The translations under genes and the position numbers were made by a program. This document shows, in pieces, positions 22,852 through 33,269 of a DNA stretch of 64,000 nucleotides (positions are counted from its first letter, which is position 1; the number at the start of each line of letters is the position of its first letter). The notes under the pieces are model-generated. The model was not told the origin of the DNA. It worked only from the letters and a program-made list of their open reading frames with translations, and ran no database searches. The stretch covers positions 11,141,212-11,205,211 of the forward strand of contig OY992507.1 of assembly GCA_963921215.1 (NCBI GenBank), given 5' to 3'. This DNA comes from Scoparia ambigualis (lineage: Eukaryota; Arthropoda; Insecta; Lepidoptera; Crambidae).

Positions 22852-23076
22852 TCCTGACTGGTTGTTTTTTTCTAGTAAACATTTTATCCTAAATCTATAT
22901 AGCATTGTGAATGCCAAATTTCAAAAATAAAGACATTTATAAGCAATTACGTCTTTATCGATTGTTAAATACTTGCAATAGTATTTCTTTCGAATGTGAG
23001 GGTAGACTTCACAGTGACGTAATACCGCTGGCTTGCAGCTTATCAACTACTAGAAAAATTCAACAAGTCTTCTGGG

Positions 23077-23149
23077 GTCTCGGTAGCTTAGCGGTTAGAG
23101 CAGTGGACCGGCAATCCAAAGGTCACGGGTTCGAATCCCGTTCGAGCTT
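23077..23149 (+). repeat. tRNA-like head of SINE T, unit 4
   Basis: Last unit, followed by the SINE tail that abuts the right target duplication. Confidence 0.72.
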
Positions 23150-23250
23150 TCCTGAGACTGGTTGTTTTTTTTTCTAGTAAACATTTTATCCTAAATCTAT
23201 ATAGCATTGTGAATGTCAAATCTCAATAATAAAGACATGGTTATTGCATG

Positions 23251-23925
23251 TTGCAATTAATATATCTTGTGTAAAATAAGGTTGAATTTTGTGATAATTT
23301 CAATGGGTAATTTAAGGTTAGTTAATATAATGTTTATGGCTATTTTTGTTTATTTATGACGTGTTTACCAACATATCATTCCTATATTGCTCATAAATAA
23401 AAAAAAAATAAGTTATTTTATAACATTTTCATTGAGTATTTGCCTTTTAGTTTATCTGTTCCGTTTAAGACACAGTAGGAGAATGTGCTACTAATCTGAT
23501 AGTACTCGTAGCACATTTTATAATTGCGTCCTACAGAAACTTACACACTAAACGAGATAATTAAGAAATCGGAGCAAGGTGATGAGAATAATTGTATAGA
23601 TTCTATAATTATCATGGCACCAGGAAATTGTAACGCGAAAGTTACAGATGAAGACTATAGCTAATTTCTAAATCTCCCTGAATCCCAACTCAGAGCACTT
23701 GCTGAAATCGAATATAATATTCTTCTGATAATTAGAACAGATGACTATTCGCCCCAACCCCACTTTTCTAAAAGTTGAAGTATCGATTCTCTAAATTAAC
23801 GTGTTACCAGGAAAATTACATTCTTATACAAGCTGCAGAACGAATAACATCTATACTTCAAGAAGATTTCCACCAAGTTTCAAAAATAAAACTTGTAAAA
23901 TGAACTACAAAAACGTCTGCTCCTG
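23251..23925. other. no gene
   Basis: AT-rich. A short plus-strand phrase at 23613 onwards (ATGGCACCAGGAAATTGTAA) could be decayed coding sequence but stops quickly. Confidence 0.4.
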
Positions 23926-23929
23926 GCTA

Positions 23930-24250
23930 TGATTTCCGTATGCGAATCGTAGACTCTTACCGCCACCAAAGTTCGTACGCCAACGTCAAAGTCGCTAAAA
24001 GAAAGATGGAACGCAGTATGATAGGAATAACCATAGACGGCTGAGTGAGAAACGACATCATCAGACGACGTACAAATGTGACCGATATCGGGAACTGAGT
24101 ATCAAGGATGAAGTGGTCTTGGGCTGACACACATCTGTCGTCGTAATGATGAAAGAAAGAGCAACTGCATTCTACTGTTGAGTGGAGACCAAGAAAGGGG
24201 CATCGGCAGACCTTCTGCTCGTTGGTCCGATGACATCAAGACCGACAAGG
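23930..24250 (+). pseudogene. RTE-like LINE reverse transcriptase, C-terminal remnant
   Basis: With several stops the plus strand reads KRKMERSMIGITIDG, VRNDIIRRRTNVTDIG, MKWSWADTH and VEWRPRKGHRQT. These follow the order of the RTE-family C-terminal region (ERAM-GI-L-DR-RN--IR-RT-V-DI, then the K-W-WAGH and W-PR-G-R blocks). Too degraded to function. Confidence 0.65.
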
Positions 24251-24263
24251 CGAACGTCTAATG

Positions 24264-24480
24264 CCCCCTCTACACGTTGGCGAACGCATCTGCAGACGTC
24301 ATCTGCTGATTCGTCGGCCGACGTGTAGAGGGGGTGATTTGCGCGTCTGTGGTAGGGATTTAATTTCTGCAGATGCATCTGCCTAGCATCCGACTGTTGT
24401 CGGTTTTTGTGGCACGCATCAAAGGATTTTGGCGCCAACGTCCGGCGTCTGTCCACACGTCTGCTGACGCATCAGTTTGA
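24264..24480 (+). repeat. MITE-like repeat with CCCCCTCTACACGT ends
   Basis: CCCCCTCTACACGT (24264-24277) pairs with ACGTGTAGAGGGGG (24321-24334). It is followed by GTGATTTGCGCGTCTGTGG, which recurs in inverse orientation at 26140-26160. Multiple CATCTGCAGATG-type half palindromes inside. Confidence 0.65.
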
Positions 24481-24482
24481 TC

Positions 24483-25020
24483 CACCGTTTCCTGGTGGTC
24501 ATACTAATTTGTCATATTAGTATGACTACGAGGATATACATTTCCTCCTAGTCATACTTACGTTTCTGAACATCCTGTCACCACAATCAAAATGTGCAAA
24601 ACGCAAAAAATAAGCAACAAGTTCTTATGCCATGTTCACACGAGATAGTGAACGTCGGAAAAACAAGTGAATGTTGGAAAAACCTAAGAACTTCTGAAAA
24701 AAAATCATATCTCGAAAACTCTGAAAAATCGCGGAACATACATGGGGGTGATTCGGATACCCCACGACACGATCGTGTCGTGGGGTATCCGAATCACCCA
24801 TGGCATAAGAACTTGTTGCTCCAAAAAAAATTAGGTCCCTCGAGGGACCTAATTTTTTGTCAATATTTGCCTTACCCTTATTTTCGTCAATGTTTTGCCC
24901 ATACAGGACGAAGGAAAAACCTTTTTCTAAAAATATCGTATTACAGTATGACCAGGAGGAAATGTATATCCTCGTAGTCATACTGGTATGACAAATTAGT
25001 ATGACCACCAGGAAACGGCG
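24483..25020. repeat. 538-bp inverted repeat with nested palindromes
   Basis: Arms of 76 bp (24483-24558, 24945-25020), about 95% alike, contain CCGTTTCCTGGTGGTCATAC on the left. The 386-bp loop holds three more exact inverted repeats: 21-bp arms at 24614-24634/24799-24819, a 54-bp perfect palindrome at 24746-24799, and a 34-bp perfect palindrome at 24825-24858. Long frames here only reflect the symmetry. Confidence 0.85.
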
Positions 25021-25124
25021 GTTTGATCGGAGTTGCGATTGAGAGTGCACGCGTGATTCTTGTGTTTTAATTCTCGTACCTAATTTAGCAAAAACGCTCA
25101 AAATTACTAGAAATGTGACCACCG

Positions 25125-25325
25125 AGAAAACTTTTAGGTTTATTGAGCTATATCAAGCTGAATACTGTATGTGGAATCCTAAAAATATATATCACAAAAA
25201 TAAAAGTGTTGTAAGTATACTACCTAGATATAAATCAGTATACTTAGTAATTAACTAAGTACCTATTTCAATTAATTTGTAATTTATTTAAATCGCGTGA
25301 CAATGCAATATTATGATGACGTGGT
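25125..25325. other. no gene
   Basis: AT-rich spacer. Confidence 0.5.
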
Positions 25326-25327
25326 GC

Positions 25328-25563
25328 TGATCTGACGATGGAACTGGAAGGTGGCCATAGGAACTTCGCAATGAAACAACACAACCTCATCGAGTTTGGG
25401 CTCGTTTGAATCGACTTGCCGAGTAGTTTGTCTTTCAATGGTAACCAGTCTGATGATGGAGCTGGAAGGTCATAGGAACTCTGTAATGAAACGACGCCAC
25501 CCCATCGAGCTTCGGCTTGTTTCATTCGTCTTGACGAGTACTCTGTTTTCAAATGATAACCAA
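25328..25563. repeat. tandem duplication, two copies of about 118 bp
   Basis: The block TCTGACGATGGAACTGGAAG...CATCGAG...TTTCAATGGTAACCA occurs twice with moderate divergence, and the second copy runs into the CA microsatellite. This resembles a common lepidopteran repeat. Confidence 0.75.
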
Positions 25564-25564
25564 C

Positions 25565-25565
<1 letters not shown>

Positions 25566-25606
<41 letters not shown>
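25566..25606. repeat. (CA)n microsatellite
   Basis: About 20 CA units. Confidence 0.95.
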
Positions 25607-25607
<1 letters not shown>

Positions 25608-25609
25608 GT

Positions 25610-25955
25610 GTTTTTTTGCAACAACACACGTTTAACTCGCAAAACTATATTAAATATGCTTACCTAATAATAAAAATATTAAAAAAGTACCTACATTCAT
25701 TGATTTGAAAGTCTTAAATCAAAATTTTCTTACCCAATCTACCTAGTCTCTATTGCACTTACTTTGTTCTATTTCTGTGAATAGCCAGCAACCACCACCT
25801 TCGTCGTTTCCATTTCTTTTTATTAACTCTACTGCGATGCACACACAAGTAGTAGTTAAAAGTACTAAAATAAATAGCTGCGGCAGCTACGGTCTCAATA
25901 TCCATTTTTTTAAACGTAAATGTGCGAGTGCGAGTTGCGTCTGTCCAGGATAAAC
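25610..25955. other. no gene
   Basis: AT-rich, no recognised element. Confidence 0.4.
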
Positions 25956-25959
25956 ATAG

Positions 25960-26166
25960 ACTGATCGACCTACAGACGTGTGGACAGCTCGTGAAAATTC
26001 ATCTGCGGATGCATCTGCCAATGTCCGCGGACGCATCTGTAGACGTGTAGAGGAGACATAATCTGACAATAGTCGGATGCGAGCTTAGAGCATTCAACCA
26101 ACGCTCTAAGGATGCGAGGCAGATGCGACGTTAAATACCTACCACAGACGCGCAAATCACCCCCAT
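25960..26166 (-). repeat. copy of the 24264 repeat, opposite orientation
   Basis: Ends CAGACGCGCAAATCACCCCC, the complement of the 24329 block. The interior again carries ATGCATCTGC and ACGTGTAGAGG motifs. Confidence 0.65.
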
Positions 26167-26329
26167 TAAAAGTGGCCGATGATAAGTTGGAGAAGAAGAA
26201 AACTGCAGTATACTCTACTGATCATTTAGTAAAACATTTATCGACTGTGTGTTATGACTTATAGGTAGGTACTTGTCTTATCACATGAACTTTTATAAGT
26301 TCAATTTATTTGTTTCTCTAAATTAGTAA

Positions 26330-26830
26330 TCCAAATCAAATCATTTAAATAACGAAATTAATGTTTTACACTAGTTGTATGACTGTCTAATAAATTTACA
26401 TTAAAATCCCCACAAATTCATATCTTCTTTTTAGATTTACCAATATTCCTAATTGCATCTTCCATAGTGGCCTCAAAGACACTAAAATTACAAGAAGGAG
26501 GTCGATATACACAAATAATAATCAAATATCTCTAAATCGACAACAGCTCAATAACGCGTTCAATAAAAAGGAAAACTACATCCTTTCGTTTCTATAATCT
26601 TAAGTTTACAGCAATTAACAAATATTAAGGATCCACTGCGAATTGCATTTTTTCTAGTAAAAGCACTGAAAAGCTGAAATTTTTTAATATTATAAATTAA
26701 CTGATAATCTTGAAGCCAGTACTTAGTTACGAGTATACATAAAATGTATATATTTTTATGTAGGTAGTAAAAAAACATGTTTCTAACTCTTTGCTGGCTA
26801 GGCCCTGTATGTTTTGATGAACAATTTTAA
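26330..26830 (-). pseudogene. LINE endonuclease, degenerate second copy
   Basis: Minus strand begins KIVHQNIQGLASKELET (26825 downward), passes a CI-TKYWL block, and reaches GDFNVNLLDSHTTSVKH near 26380-26330 in another frame. It is the same family as 1-811 but keeps the GDFN Asn. Multiple stops and frameshifts. 3' truncated. Confidence 0.7.
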
Positions 26831-27720
26831 TTTGAATAAGGCTGGCTTTTGTCTTACCTATTTTAGTTTAAACTACAAGTTGTGCAAGTCTTATCAACTT
26901 TATTTACGTTAGTAGAAATACTAACAGTGCAATAATTATATTTTTAAAAATTTAAACTAATTAGCTCTTTCTTTTTTAAAATGTCTAATAAACCATTAAG
27001 ATCTAAATTGATTATTTTTTTTTAAATTTCATTACTTGCTTATTTAGAAATATTCCAATTAGTTCTTAGATTTTCAGGAAATTTCCAGTTCATTATTGGA
27101 ACATTTCACAAAAATACTAATAACTCAAAAACTACAAGTGTCATCCTAAATCTTAGTAACACACAATAAATTAGGCTATAAGCTGCATATTTTTCAATAA
27201 ATAGAAATATACAAAATAGTGTGTTTCATATAGATAGTCTACATCAACTCTGCTACCATTATACTTAAAACTAACGTGAATTATAAGAAATATAAACTAA
27301 CTTACATACTATAAAGACGGTGGCTGCGCGTCCCGACGCCGCTCCGCCTCGTTTCAGCCCGGTGCAGTCCGCCGCGCCGGCTGGCTTCCGGCTGCTGTGG
27401 TGGTGGTGGTAGCTCGCCTCCCCGGCGACTGCTCTGGCTGCTGTGGTGGTGGAAAGGCCCTAAGCGTCCCGTGGCTACCCCTGAGAGCTCTCAATCCCAG
27501 ACAAATACGTACCACTGATGCACAACAACACATAGCACCATTCACGCCACCAAACAACTCACTGAGTTTAGACTTATTAAAGTTCACTGTTGCACTTAAT
27601 TATTACGGACCCCCGAATCAAACAATGTGCCCCACATACCAAATTACACCAAAAAAGTCAATATTCTCCACGCGACTCCGCGGTCAAGGTCCTAACCTAA
27701 TTCCAATGTGAGTGTCACAC
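26831..27720 (-). mobile_element. probable 5' region of the same LINE
   Basis: Upstream of the endonuclease the minus strand is Lys/Leu-rich debris, then a sharply GC-rich block (27320-27500) with CTGTGGTGGTGG and CCGCCGCGCCGG. GC-rich 5' UTRs are typical for promoter-bearing LINEs, but it could instead be an unrelated CpG-rich promoter. No recognised protein in either strand. Confidence 0.35.
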
Positions 27721-27885
27721 TGACACTCGTCTGTCAAATACAAATTAAAACTAACACAAAAGGTTGCCAGCCGTAAGTGGCCAGAAAATGTAAAATAACA
27801 TTTGAATGTTTTCAAAAACTTTAAACCTCATTTACTCGAATAGTCACATTTAGAAATGTTCCATCAGGTATGGGCGTTATTTAAC

Positions 27886-28614
27886 GTAACCAGTTTCAGT
27901 AACAGGCTATGCAGCCTGTAACGGAATCACTAGTTTCGGCTTGAACAATGAACCGGTGATTTTTCGTAACCAGTTTCATAGAGCAACGACGTTATGCACA
28001 GAGCGCGAGTAACGCCGACCGGTGACAAATGTGACTGACACAAAAAAACGTAATGTAACAAAGAACAAAAAAACGTAATTAATGTAAAAATGTGTAAAAG
28101 GCTAGAAAGAACTATGAAAATTTGTTAATAATCAAAAGGTGTAAAAAGACAGAAATGATTCTTTATATAACTTTTAAAACCTTTTAGTGAAAATGTTTAA
28201 ATACTCGTAACTGTATATTATTGTATTAATTTCAAATCATTGTATAGAATGAACTTTTAAATACAATTTATCTTTCCTACATAGTTAATGCAGTTAGTCC
28301 TAAGCCTGGATAAAATATGAAGGAAAGTTCATTAGATCAATGCTTACTTACTTCTTTAATAATTATATTGATAGATAGATATAACGCTTTATTTGTACAC
28401 ACAAAAATATAAAAATATATAAAACTTGTGTAATTGTCACTAAGTTCCGATAATAACTAAATAACGGTAACTAGCTACAGCATACTCATGCATGTGGTGT
28501 CACTAGTCAGGCTGTTATTAGGTTAATCATTGTCAAATCACTTGTAAAAATCACTGGTTACGAAAAATCACTCGTTTCGAAACAGGTGACGACATCGGAA
28601 TAACTGGTTACGTT
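27886..28614. mobile_element. MITE-like inverted repeat
   Basis: GGTGATTTTTCGTAACCAGT (27955) pairs with ACTGGTTACGAAAAATCACT (28552), and outer CGTAACCAGTTT (27888) with the complement near 28605. The interior is AT-rich and non-coding. Confidence 0.55.
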
Positions 28615-28748
28615 TCGTTTCTTTAGAATCGCGTAACGACTCATATCTATGTTCCATTACTGTTTCCGACCGACGATATAATGTAAAATTGCATCTTATG
28701 GATGAAATTTTACTATTGATATACGATTCTAAGCATATCCTCCATCAA

Positions 28749-29275
28749 TGTTTTATATTTTAGCGTTTTATTAACGCTTAAATATACATAAGTAAAATTT
28801 TAAACACTGAAAAAAGACGACAACCTCAGGCGGGAATCGAACCACGCACCTTCCGCATTCCGGGCGGCTGCCGAGGTCTGGCTTTCAACCGTCGAAATTT
28901 GTCAGTGCTTGTTGCTAATGTTTTTAGTCAACATTGCTTCAGCAAATCTTAGAAGTTTTCACCTCTGAGATCCGAAAGAAATATTTTTACAAATATTTAA
29001 ACAGTCGGTTAAGATAAAGCTGCGTTTATAGATTAATGTTTTATATTTTAGCGTTTTATTAACGCTTAAATATACTTAAGTAAAATTTTAAACACTGCTA
29101 AAAGACGACAACCTCAGGCGGGAATCGAACCACGCACCTTCCGCATTCCGGGCGGCTGCCTTAACCACTTGGCTACCGAGGTCTGGCTTTCAACCGTCTA
29201 AATTTGTCAGTGCTTGATGCTTATGTTTTTAGTCAACATTGCTTCATCAAATCTTAGAAGTTTTCACCTCTGATA
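28749..29275 (-). repeat. tRNA-derived SINE, tandem pair
   Basis: Two copies of about 240 bp with a period near 285 bp share GCGTTTTATTAACGCTTAAA, AGGCGGGAATCGAACC, and TTAGTCAACATTGCTTCA. Read on the minus strand the second copy (29111-29182) has an acceptor-like ACCTCGG/CTGAGGT stem, TAGCCAAGTGGTTAAGGC and GGTTCGATTCCCGCC. The T stem is disrupted, so it is a SINE head, not a tRNA gene. The first copy lacks the 18 bp around TTAACCACTTGGCTACC. Confidence 0.7.
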
Positions 29276-29279
29276 TCCT

Positions 29280-29925
29280 AACATCTAAAAAGTAATACTT
29301 ATGTATCATCGTCATTATCACCTAGTAATCAAATACTTTTTAATGATTTAAATATTTAAACTGTCGTGTCTTTTTGATTTATCACGAAGTCGACTTAAAT
29401 CAAAATAACAAATTGCATAGATCTACGTCTACGACACGGCATTTTCCGGCTTTTCTTGAAATGCAATTTTTTTATTATTATTTTTTATCGATCATTTGCC
29501 ATCAATGTAAGCCCTATACGAAATTTTATGTCAATCATGCAAAAAAAGTTAAATCAGGTTAAAATATTATTATGTTTTTATTACTCTTTACTATTTTTAC
29601 TCTTCACCCAAGGTTGCCTGAAAGAGATTGCTTTAAAGCAATAAGACCGCCTACTTGTACTCTCTTTTTTGTCTATTGTCCTGTTTTGTAACTTCTAACT
29701 CGTGTTCAAATAAAGTGTTTTATTCATCATCATCACCAGCCAGAGGACGTCCGTTTTATTATTATTATTTTATTTCCATTCAATTTCACTAATTCGATTC
29801 GTACTAGAAGTTTAATTTCCATTCCATTTCATTTTCCTGACGCCGACATGACAAATTAATAAATTGCGAGTTGTTGATTTTATGGATACATCCGTGTTTG
29901 TATCAATTACGTGTGTGCAGTGAAC
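29280..29925. other. no gene
   Basis: AT-rich; short frames at 29374-29644 are low-complexity. A CATCATCATC tract near 29725 may be a SINE tail remnant. Confidence 0.4.
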
Positions 29926-29930
29926 TGCAG

Positions 29931-30055
29931 TGTGACCTGCGGGCGCGCTCGTGATCAGTGTGATCAGTTACTACACAGTCCTTATATCAGTGTCATTGAC
30001 CTGCGGGCGCGTTCGTGATCAGTGTGATCAGTTCGTGATCAATGTCATCCAGTAC
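29931..30055. repeat. tandem duplication of about 65 bp
   Basis: TGACCTGCGGGCGCG followed by TCGTGATCAGTGTGATCAGT occurs at 29932 and 29997. Confidence 0.85.
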
Positions 30056-30059
30056 TTAT

Positions 30060-31050
30060 AATAACGTGCCTACGTATTTCACATAGTTAAGTTTTATAAT
30101 TACGTACAACATTGACCCTGCCGATACGAGCTTAGGTATAGGTACGCGCAAAAATACTAGTTCGAAACCTCTACTATAAGGTGCATTGGGGTAATTCCGA
30201 AAATGGGGATATTCTGAAAATTACAAATTACTACCAAACCAGACAATATTTATTGCTTTGTCAACATTTATGGAGATGTCATCTTATTTTTCTTCCCCTC
30301 TTTAGTTACATCAGGTAGCTTAAGACGAATGTGCGTGAGAAAAATTAACTTTTCGTAAGAAACGGGTTTTTTGAACTTTTTGTGGATTTTCGTTATTACC
30401 CCGCATTCGATATCTAAGGAATTTGGTAAGTTATCTTATTGATTGTTTGATTCATCGATAGATAATCGTTTTTGTTGCTTTATTTTGTAGGTTATGTTAG
30501 GCTAGTTATCAATTTTATGCTTTTTTCGAAAATACCCTAGTGGGGTAATTTTGAATGAGCTTGACTATCAAAATTACCCGAGACTGCTTGCTATCAAAAA
30601 TCTAGTCTACAAGCCAAACTACACTCTAATAACATTATTGAAATGATTCATTTCATTTCTGAAGAGGTTAAAGTTTACATAAGATTTTTATTGAAAGGAA
30701 AACCGCCATCACGAAGCACTTCTAAGTATCATAAATCCTATTAGGTCAACAAAGGACTTTTACTACCAAAGCGCAAAGGCCCTCAAAGGTATCAGTAAAT
30801 TGAATCGTTTAAAGGTCGCCGTTGACAATAGCTACATATTTTTAGAGCCGGGTACTGTTATTAACGTTAATAAGTGTTTTATTGGCACACCACCGCTAGA
30901 AGCTTTCAATTCACAATTTGAAAGCGTTAATTTTCCGCTACTTACAAATAAAATGCTTTTGAAAAGATCAACCTCTCAATTTCCAATAATTCAATGTTGG
31001 CATTATGAACAATACAATATTATTAGTAAATGCAAGCGAGTGTAGTAAGT
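30060..31050. other. no gene recognised
   Basis: Two GGGGTAATT...GAAAATTAC style blocks (30188-30240, 30540-30580) suggest decayed element ends. The frame 30800-31045 has no family signature. Confidence 0.35.
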
Positions 31051-31054
31051 TAGT

Positions 31055-31086
31055 CAACCACCCGCATTGGGCCAGCGTGGTGGGTT
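31055..31086 (+). repeat. 5S-derived SINE core fragment
   Basis: CACCCGCATTGGGCCAGCGT, 1 kb from a matching 3' tail fragment at 32110-32175, so one SINE may have been split by the elements between. Confidence 0.55.
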
Positions 31087-31237
31087 AGTAAGTACCCAAT
31101 TTCCGCATGTCAAATTTCAATATCATTTATTCAATTTAGGCTTACAATTATTATTTACAATTATTGAGCACTTATGAATATCTCTATGCCGACCGACGAC
31201 TGGACGAATGGACTTTCGAACCGATGGCAGTTCGTAG

Positions 31238-31826
31238 AGCCGTTTACACCTATTAAGTTGTCAAGTAGGTAACTAATTTTTATGTTAATTTTAACTAAAT
31301 TCTTGCGTGTAAACAGTCACTTAAAAGCTCTTTAGTAACAAGTGGTAAGTAAACGATTTAGTGGGCAAGTGAACAAGTAAAAAAATATTGACGGTAGGCA
31401 AATAACTTCTAACTATGAGACGACCAACGCCTCAGTCTCCCTGTGACCACGGACCCTGTAAAGGGTTCGAAACGTCAGGAAAATATAAAAAACTATGTAA
31501 ATAGTAAATTAAGCGCGAGTTAATCCGTAAAAAAGTGTTTCATTTCAAAGTAGAATAGAATCGAGTCTATTTTTTTTGAATAAGTAACCGCCCCTCTCGC
31601 ACCGCTTGCATTCCCCGGTAGGCGTGGCTTCTACTAAATTGTCAATTTTGACGTGTGGACGCAACAATTTAGTGAAGTAGATAAGGTACTTACATGTTTA
31701 AGAATATCGACCACTAAAGAGTGCATAAGTTGGACACGTGTAAACGATCGACAACTTAAAAAAAAGTTAAAATTAACTTAAAATTTAGTTACCTACTTGA
31801 CAAATTAATACGTGTAAACGGCCCAT
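31238..31826. mobile_element. MITE with GCCGTTTACAC ends
   Basis: Left GCCGTTTACACCTATTAAGT and right complement (TACGTGTAAACGGC) continue through CAAGTAGGTAACTAA. Contains an inserted Penelope 3' piece. Confidence 0.6.
31388..31548 (+). mobile_element. Penelope-like 3' region, second copy
   Basis: Nearly identical to 10147-10310, from ATTGACGGTAGGCAAATAAC to GTGTTTCATTTCA, including the stem GGACCC/GGGTTC and GAAACGTC. No endonuclease coding: a very short 5'-truncated insertion. Confidence 0.75.
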
Positions 31827-31989
31827 AAGTCCTAACTATGAGGCGGGAGTCTTGTACTGAGAAGAACCGGCAAAAAACTCAGAAAGGGAATTTCTTTTCT
31901 GCCTTTATTTTACATCATTAATACAAATTGGAAAATGCCTTCCCTATCATAGAAGGACATTTTCAATTACAACAAAAAAAAAACATTTA

Positions 31990-32830
31990 ATACGATTACA
32001 AGAAAACACATGCAAAAGAATATTCAATAAAAAACGGATATTGCTCAATTTAAAATAAAATGTACAACGTCTTACAGTATCTTTGAAACAAGAAAAAGAA
32101 AGACATCCATTGTCCATGTGAGAAGGCCTGCGCCTAGCAGTGGGCCGTTTATAGGCTGATGATGATGATGATAATGATGATTATGATACTGAGTGGGGGC
32201 TAGGATTCTGGCATGAACGTTTTTTTCATTCTGTACTCGCTCAACGTTGAGGCTGGAATTTTAGAACCAAATATAACAAAATCAAAACAAAAAAAAAAGT
32301 TATCTTGTTACTGACTTTATGATTAGAAAAACGATGTGTACAATGTGTATCCGAAAATAATTGGTGAAGTTTTTAGAAGTAAATTCCCATTTTTTCAAAA
32401 CCGAGAATTGAGAAATTATTTTTATGTCCAAGGAGAGTAACACGTTACGCTGTAATACGGAATGAAACCAATATCCGAACACGATACGCGAACGTAATTA
32501 TTAAGCCGAACTATGTTGTGAAATCGAACATTCCAAAGCCATATAACAAAGCACCTACCTACCTACCCACACACAGTTCGTTCATTTGCAGTACGCGTTT
32601 GATATTGCAGATATTGCATGCCGTCTATTCAATGGAGCCAGGACGGAAGTCACATACGAAAATAACGCGTATTTTCACCTATTCCTTTGTCCCAGTCACA
32701 GCGATACGAAATAAAATACAGACAGACCTTTGATGGGATAAACAATGAACCTTTGAGTTTTGGCGAGCGTGTCCATATTAATATGACCAATATGACATTC
32801 TTTTGAACTAGTAATACCACCACGTACCAC
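31990..32830. other. no gene; 5S-SINE tail at 32110-32175
   Basis: GGCCTGCGCCTAGCAGTGGG then GCTGATGATGATGATG is the SINE tail. The remainder is AT-rich without a recognised gene. Confidence 0.5.
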
Positions 32831-33057
32831 GATAATGGCCGATTTACACGTATTAGGTAGTTTAGTAGTTCATTAAATTTTAAGTGATTATGTGCATGTA
32901 AACACAGAAATTAGTAGCAATTTGCAAGTTAAAATTTAGTTAACAACTACTGTTTAGTAAAATTACAATTTTGTCAATTTTTCGGTTAAGTTGGTGGGCG
33001 GGGCTTGTCACTTGACACGTTTAGACAGGCTCAATTTAGTTAAATGCGTTATATTTT

Positions 33058-33265
33058 GGACTTCTTGGCAGGAAAGTGAAGCGTCATGTCTGCAGTTTTG
33101 TTTTATTTTCTTCAATTTGAGTTTTGTCGAACATTAATGTGAAATAATGTTGGATTATTTACTGTTATGTGTTCGTGAACGTGCATGAGTGTTGGCAAAT
33201 AAAACAAAACAGTGCAACATCACTTTTCAAATTCTCTCAAGAAGTCTGTGTGAGATTTCTATTAA
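33058..33265 (+). repeat. repeat W
   Basis: GACTTCTTGGCAGGAAAGTG to TTCTCTCAAGAAGTC, as in 7561-7925. Confidence 0.6.
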
Positions 33266-33269
33266 GTCG

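Larger units (their letters stand above)
20739..23250. mobile_element. TSD-bounded SINE T multimer with mariner inside
   Basis: A 13-bp direct repeat TGGTTATTGCATG lies at 20739-20751 and 23238-23250. Between them are a 36-bp inverted piece of SINE T, a partial linker, the mariner at 20838-22137, and four head-to-tail units of about 300 bp, each a tRNA-like SINE head, SINE tail and a 145-bp linker. The right edge is exactly the SINE tail CAATAATAAAGACA. The simplest reading is one retro-insertion of a multimeric transcript with later mariner entry. Units start (tRNA-like 5' end) at 22175, 22476, 22779 and 23077. Confidence 0.8.
31125..31985 (-). repeat. repeat Z (LINE 3' end-like), split
   Basis: TTTATTCAATTTAGGCTTAC (31129) and, after a MITE, AGAAGAACCGGCAAAAAACTC (31860) belong to one repeat, because the copy at 36655-36870 has them close together. 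On the minus strand the end would be GAATAAATGA, like a LINE 3' terminus. Confidence 0.55.

Noticed and set aside
22175..23149. Cluster of four tRNA genes
   Set aside because: A and B boxes are good but the acceptor stem is incomplete, base 33 is C, the anticodon stem is broken in three units, and each head continues into a SINE tail.
20230..23237. CRISPR-like array
   Set aside because: The units are 300-bp SINE-linker repeats in a eukaryotic genome, with no short repeat and unique-spacer pattern and no cas genes.
24594..25122. Two long overlapping frames (127 and 165 codons)
   Set aside because: Both arise from the palindromes and read nearly the same peptide (DSDTPRHDRVVGYPNHP) on both strands.
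25268..25642. 124-codon minus frame
   Set aside because: It runs through the CA microsatellite and a tandem duplication.
27354..27711. Host gene in the GC island
   Set aside because: Opposite frames are both open because of composition, and no domain or splice structure was found.
29111..29182. tRNA gene on the minus strand
   Set aside because: The T stem does not pair and the sequence is part of a duplicated SINE.
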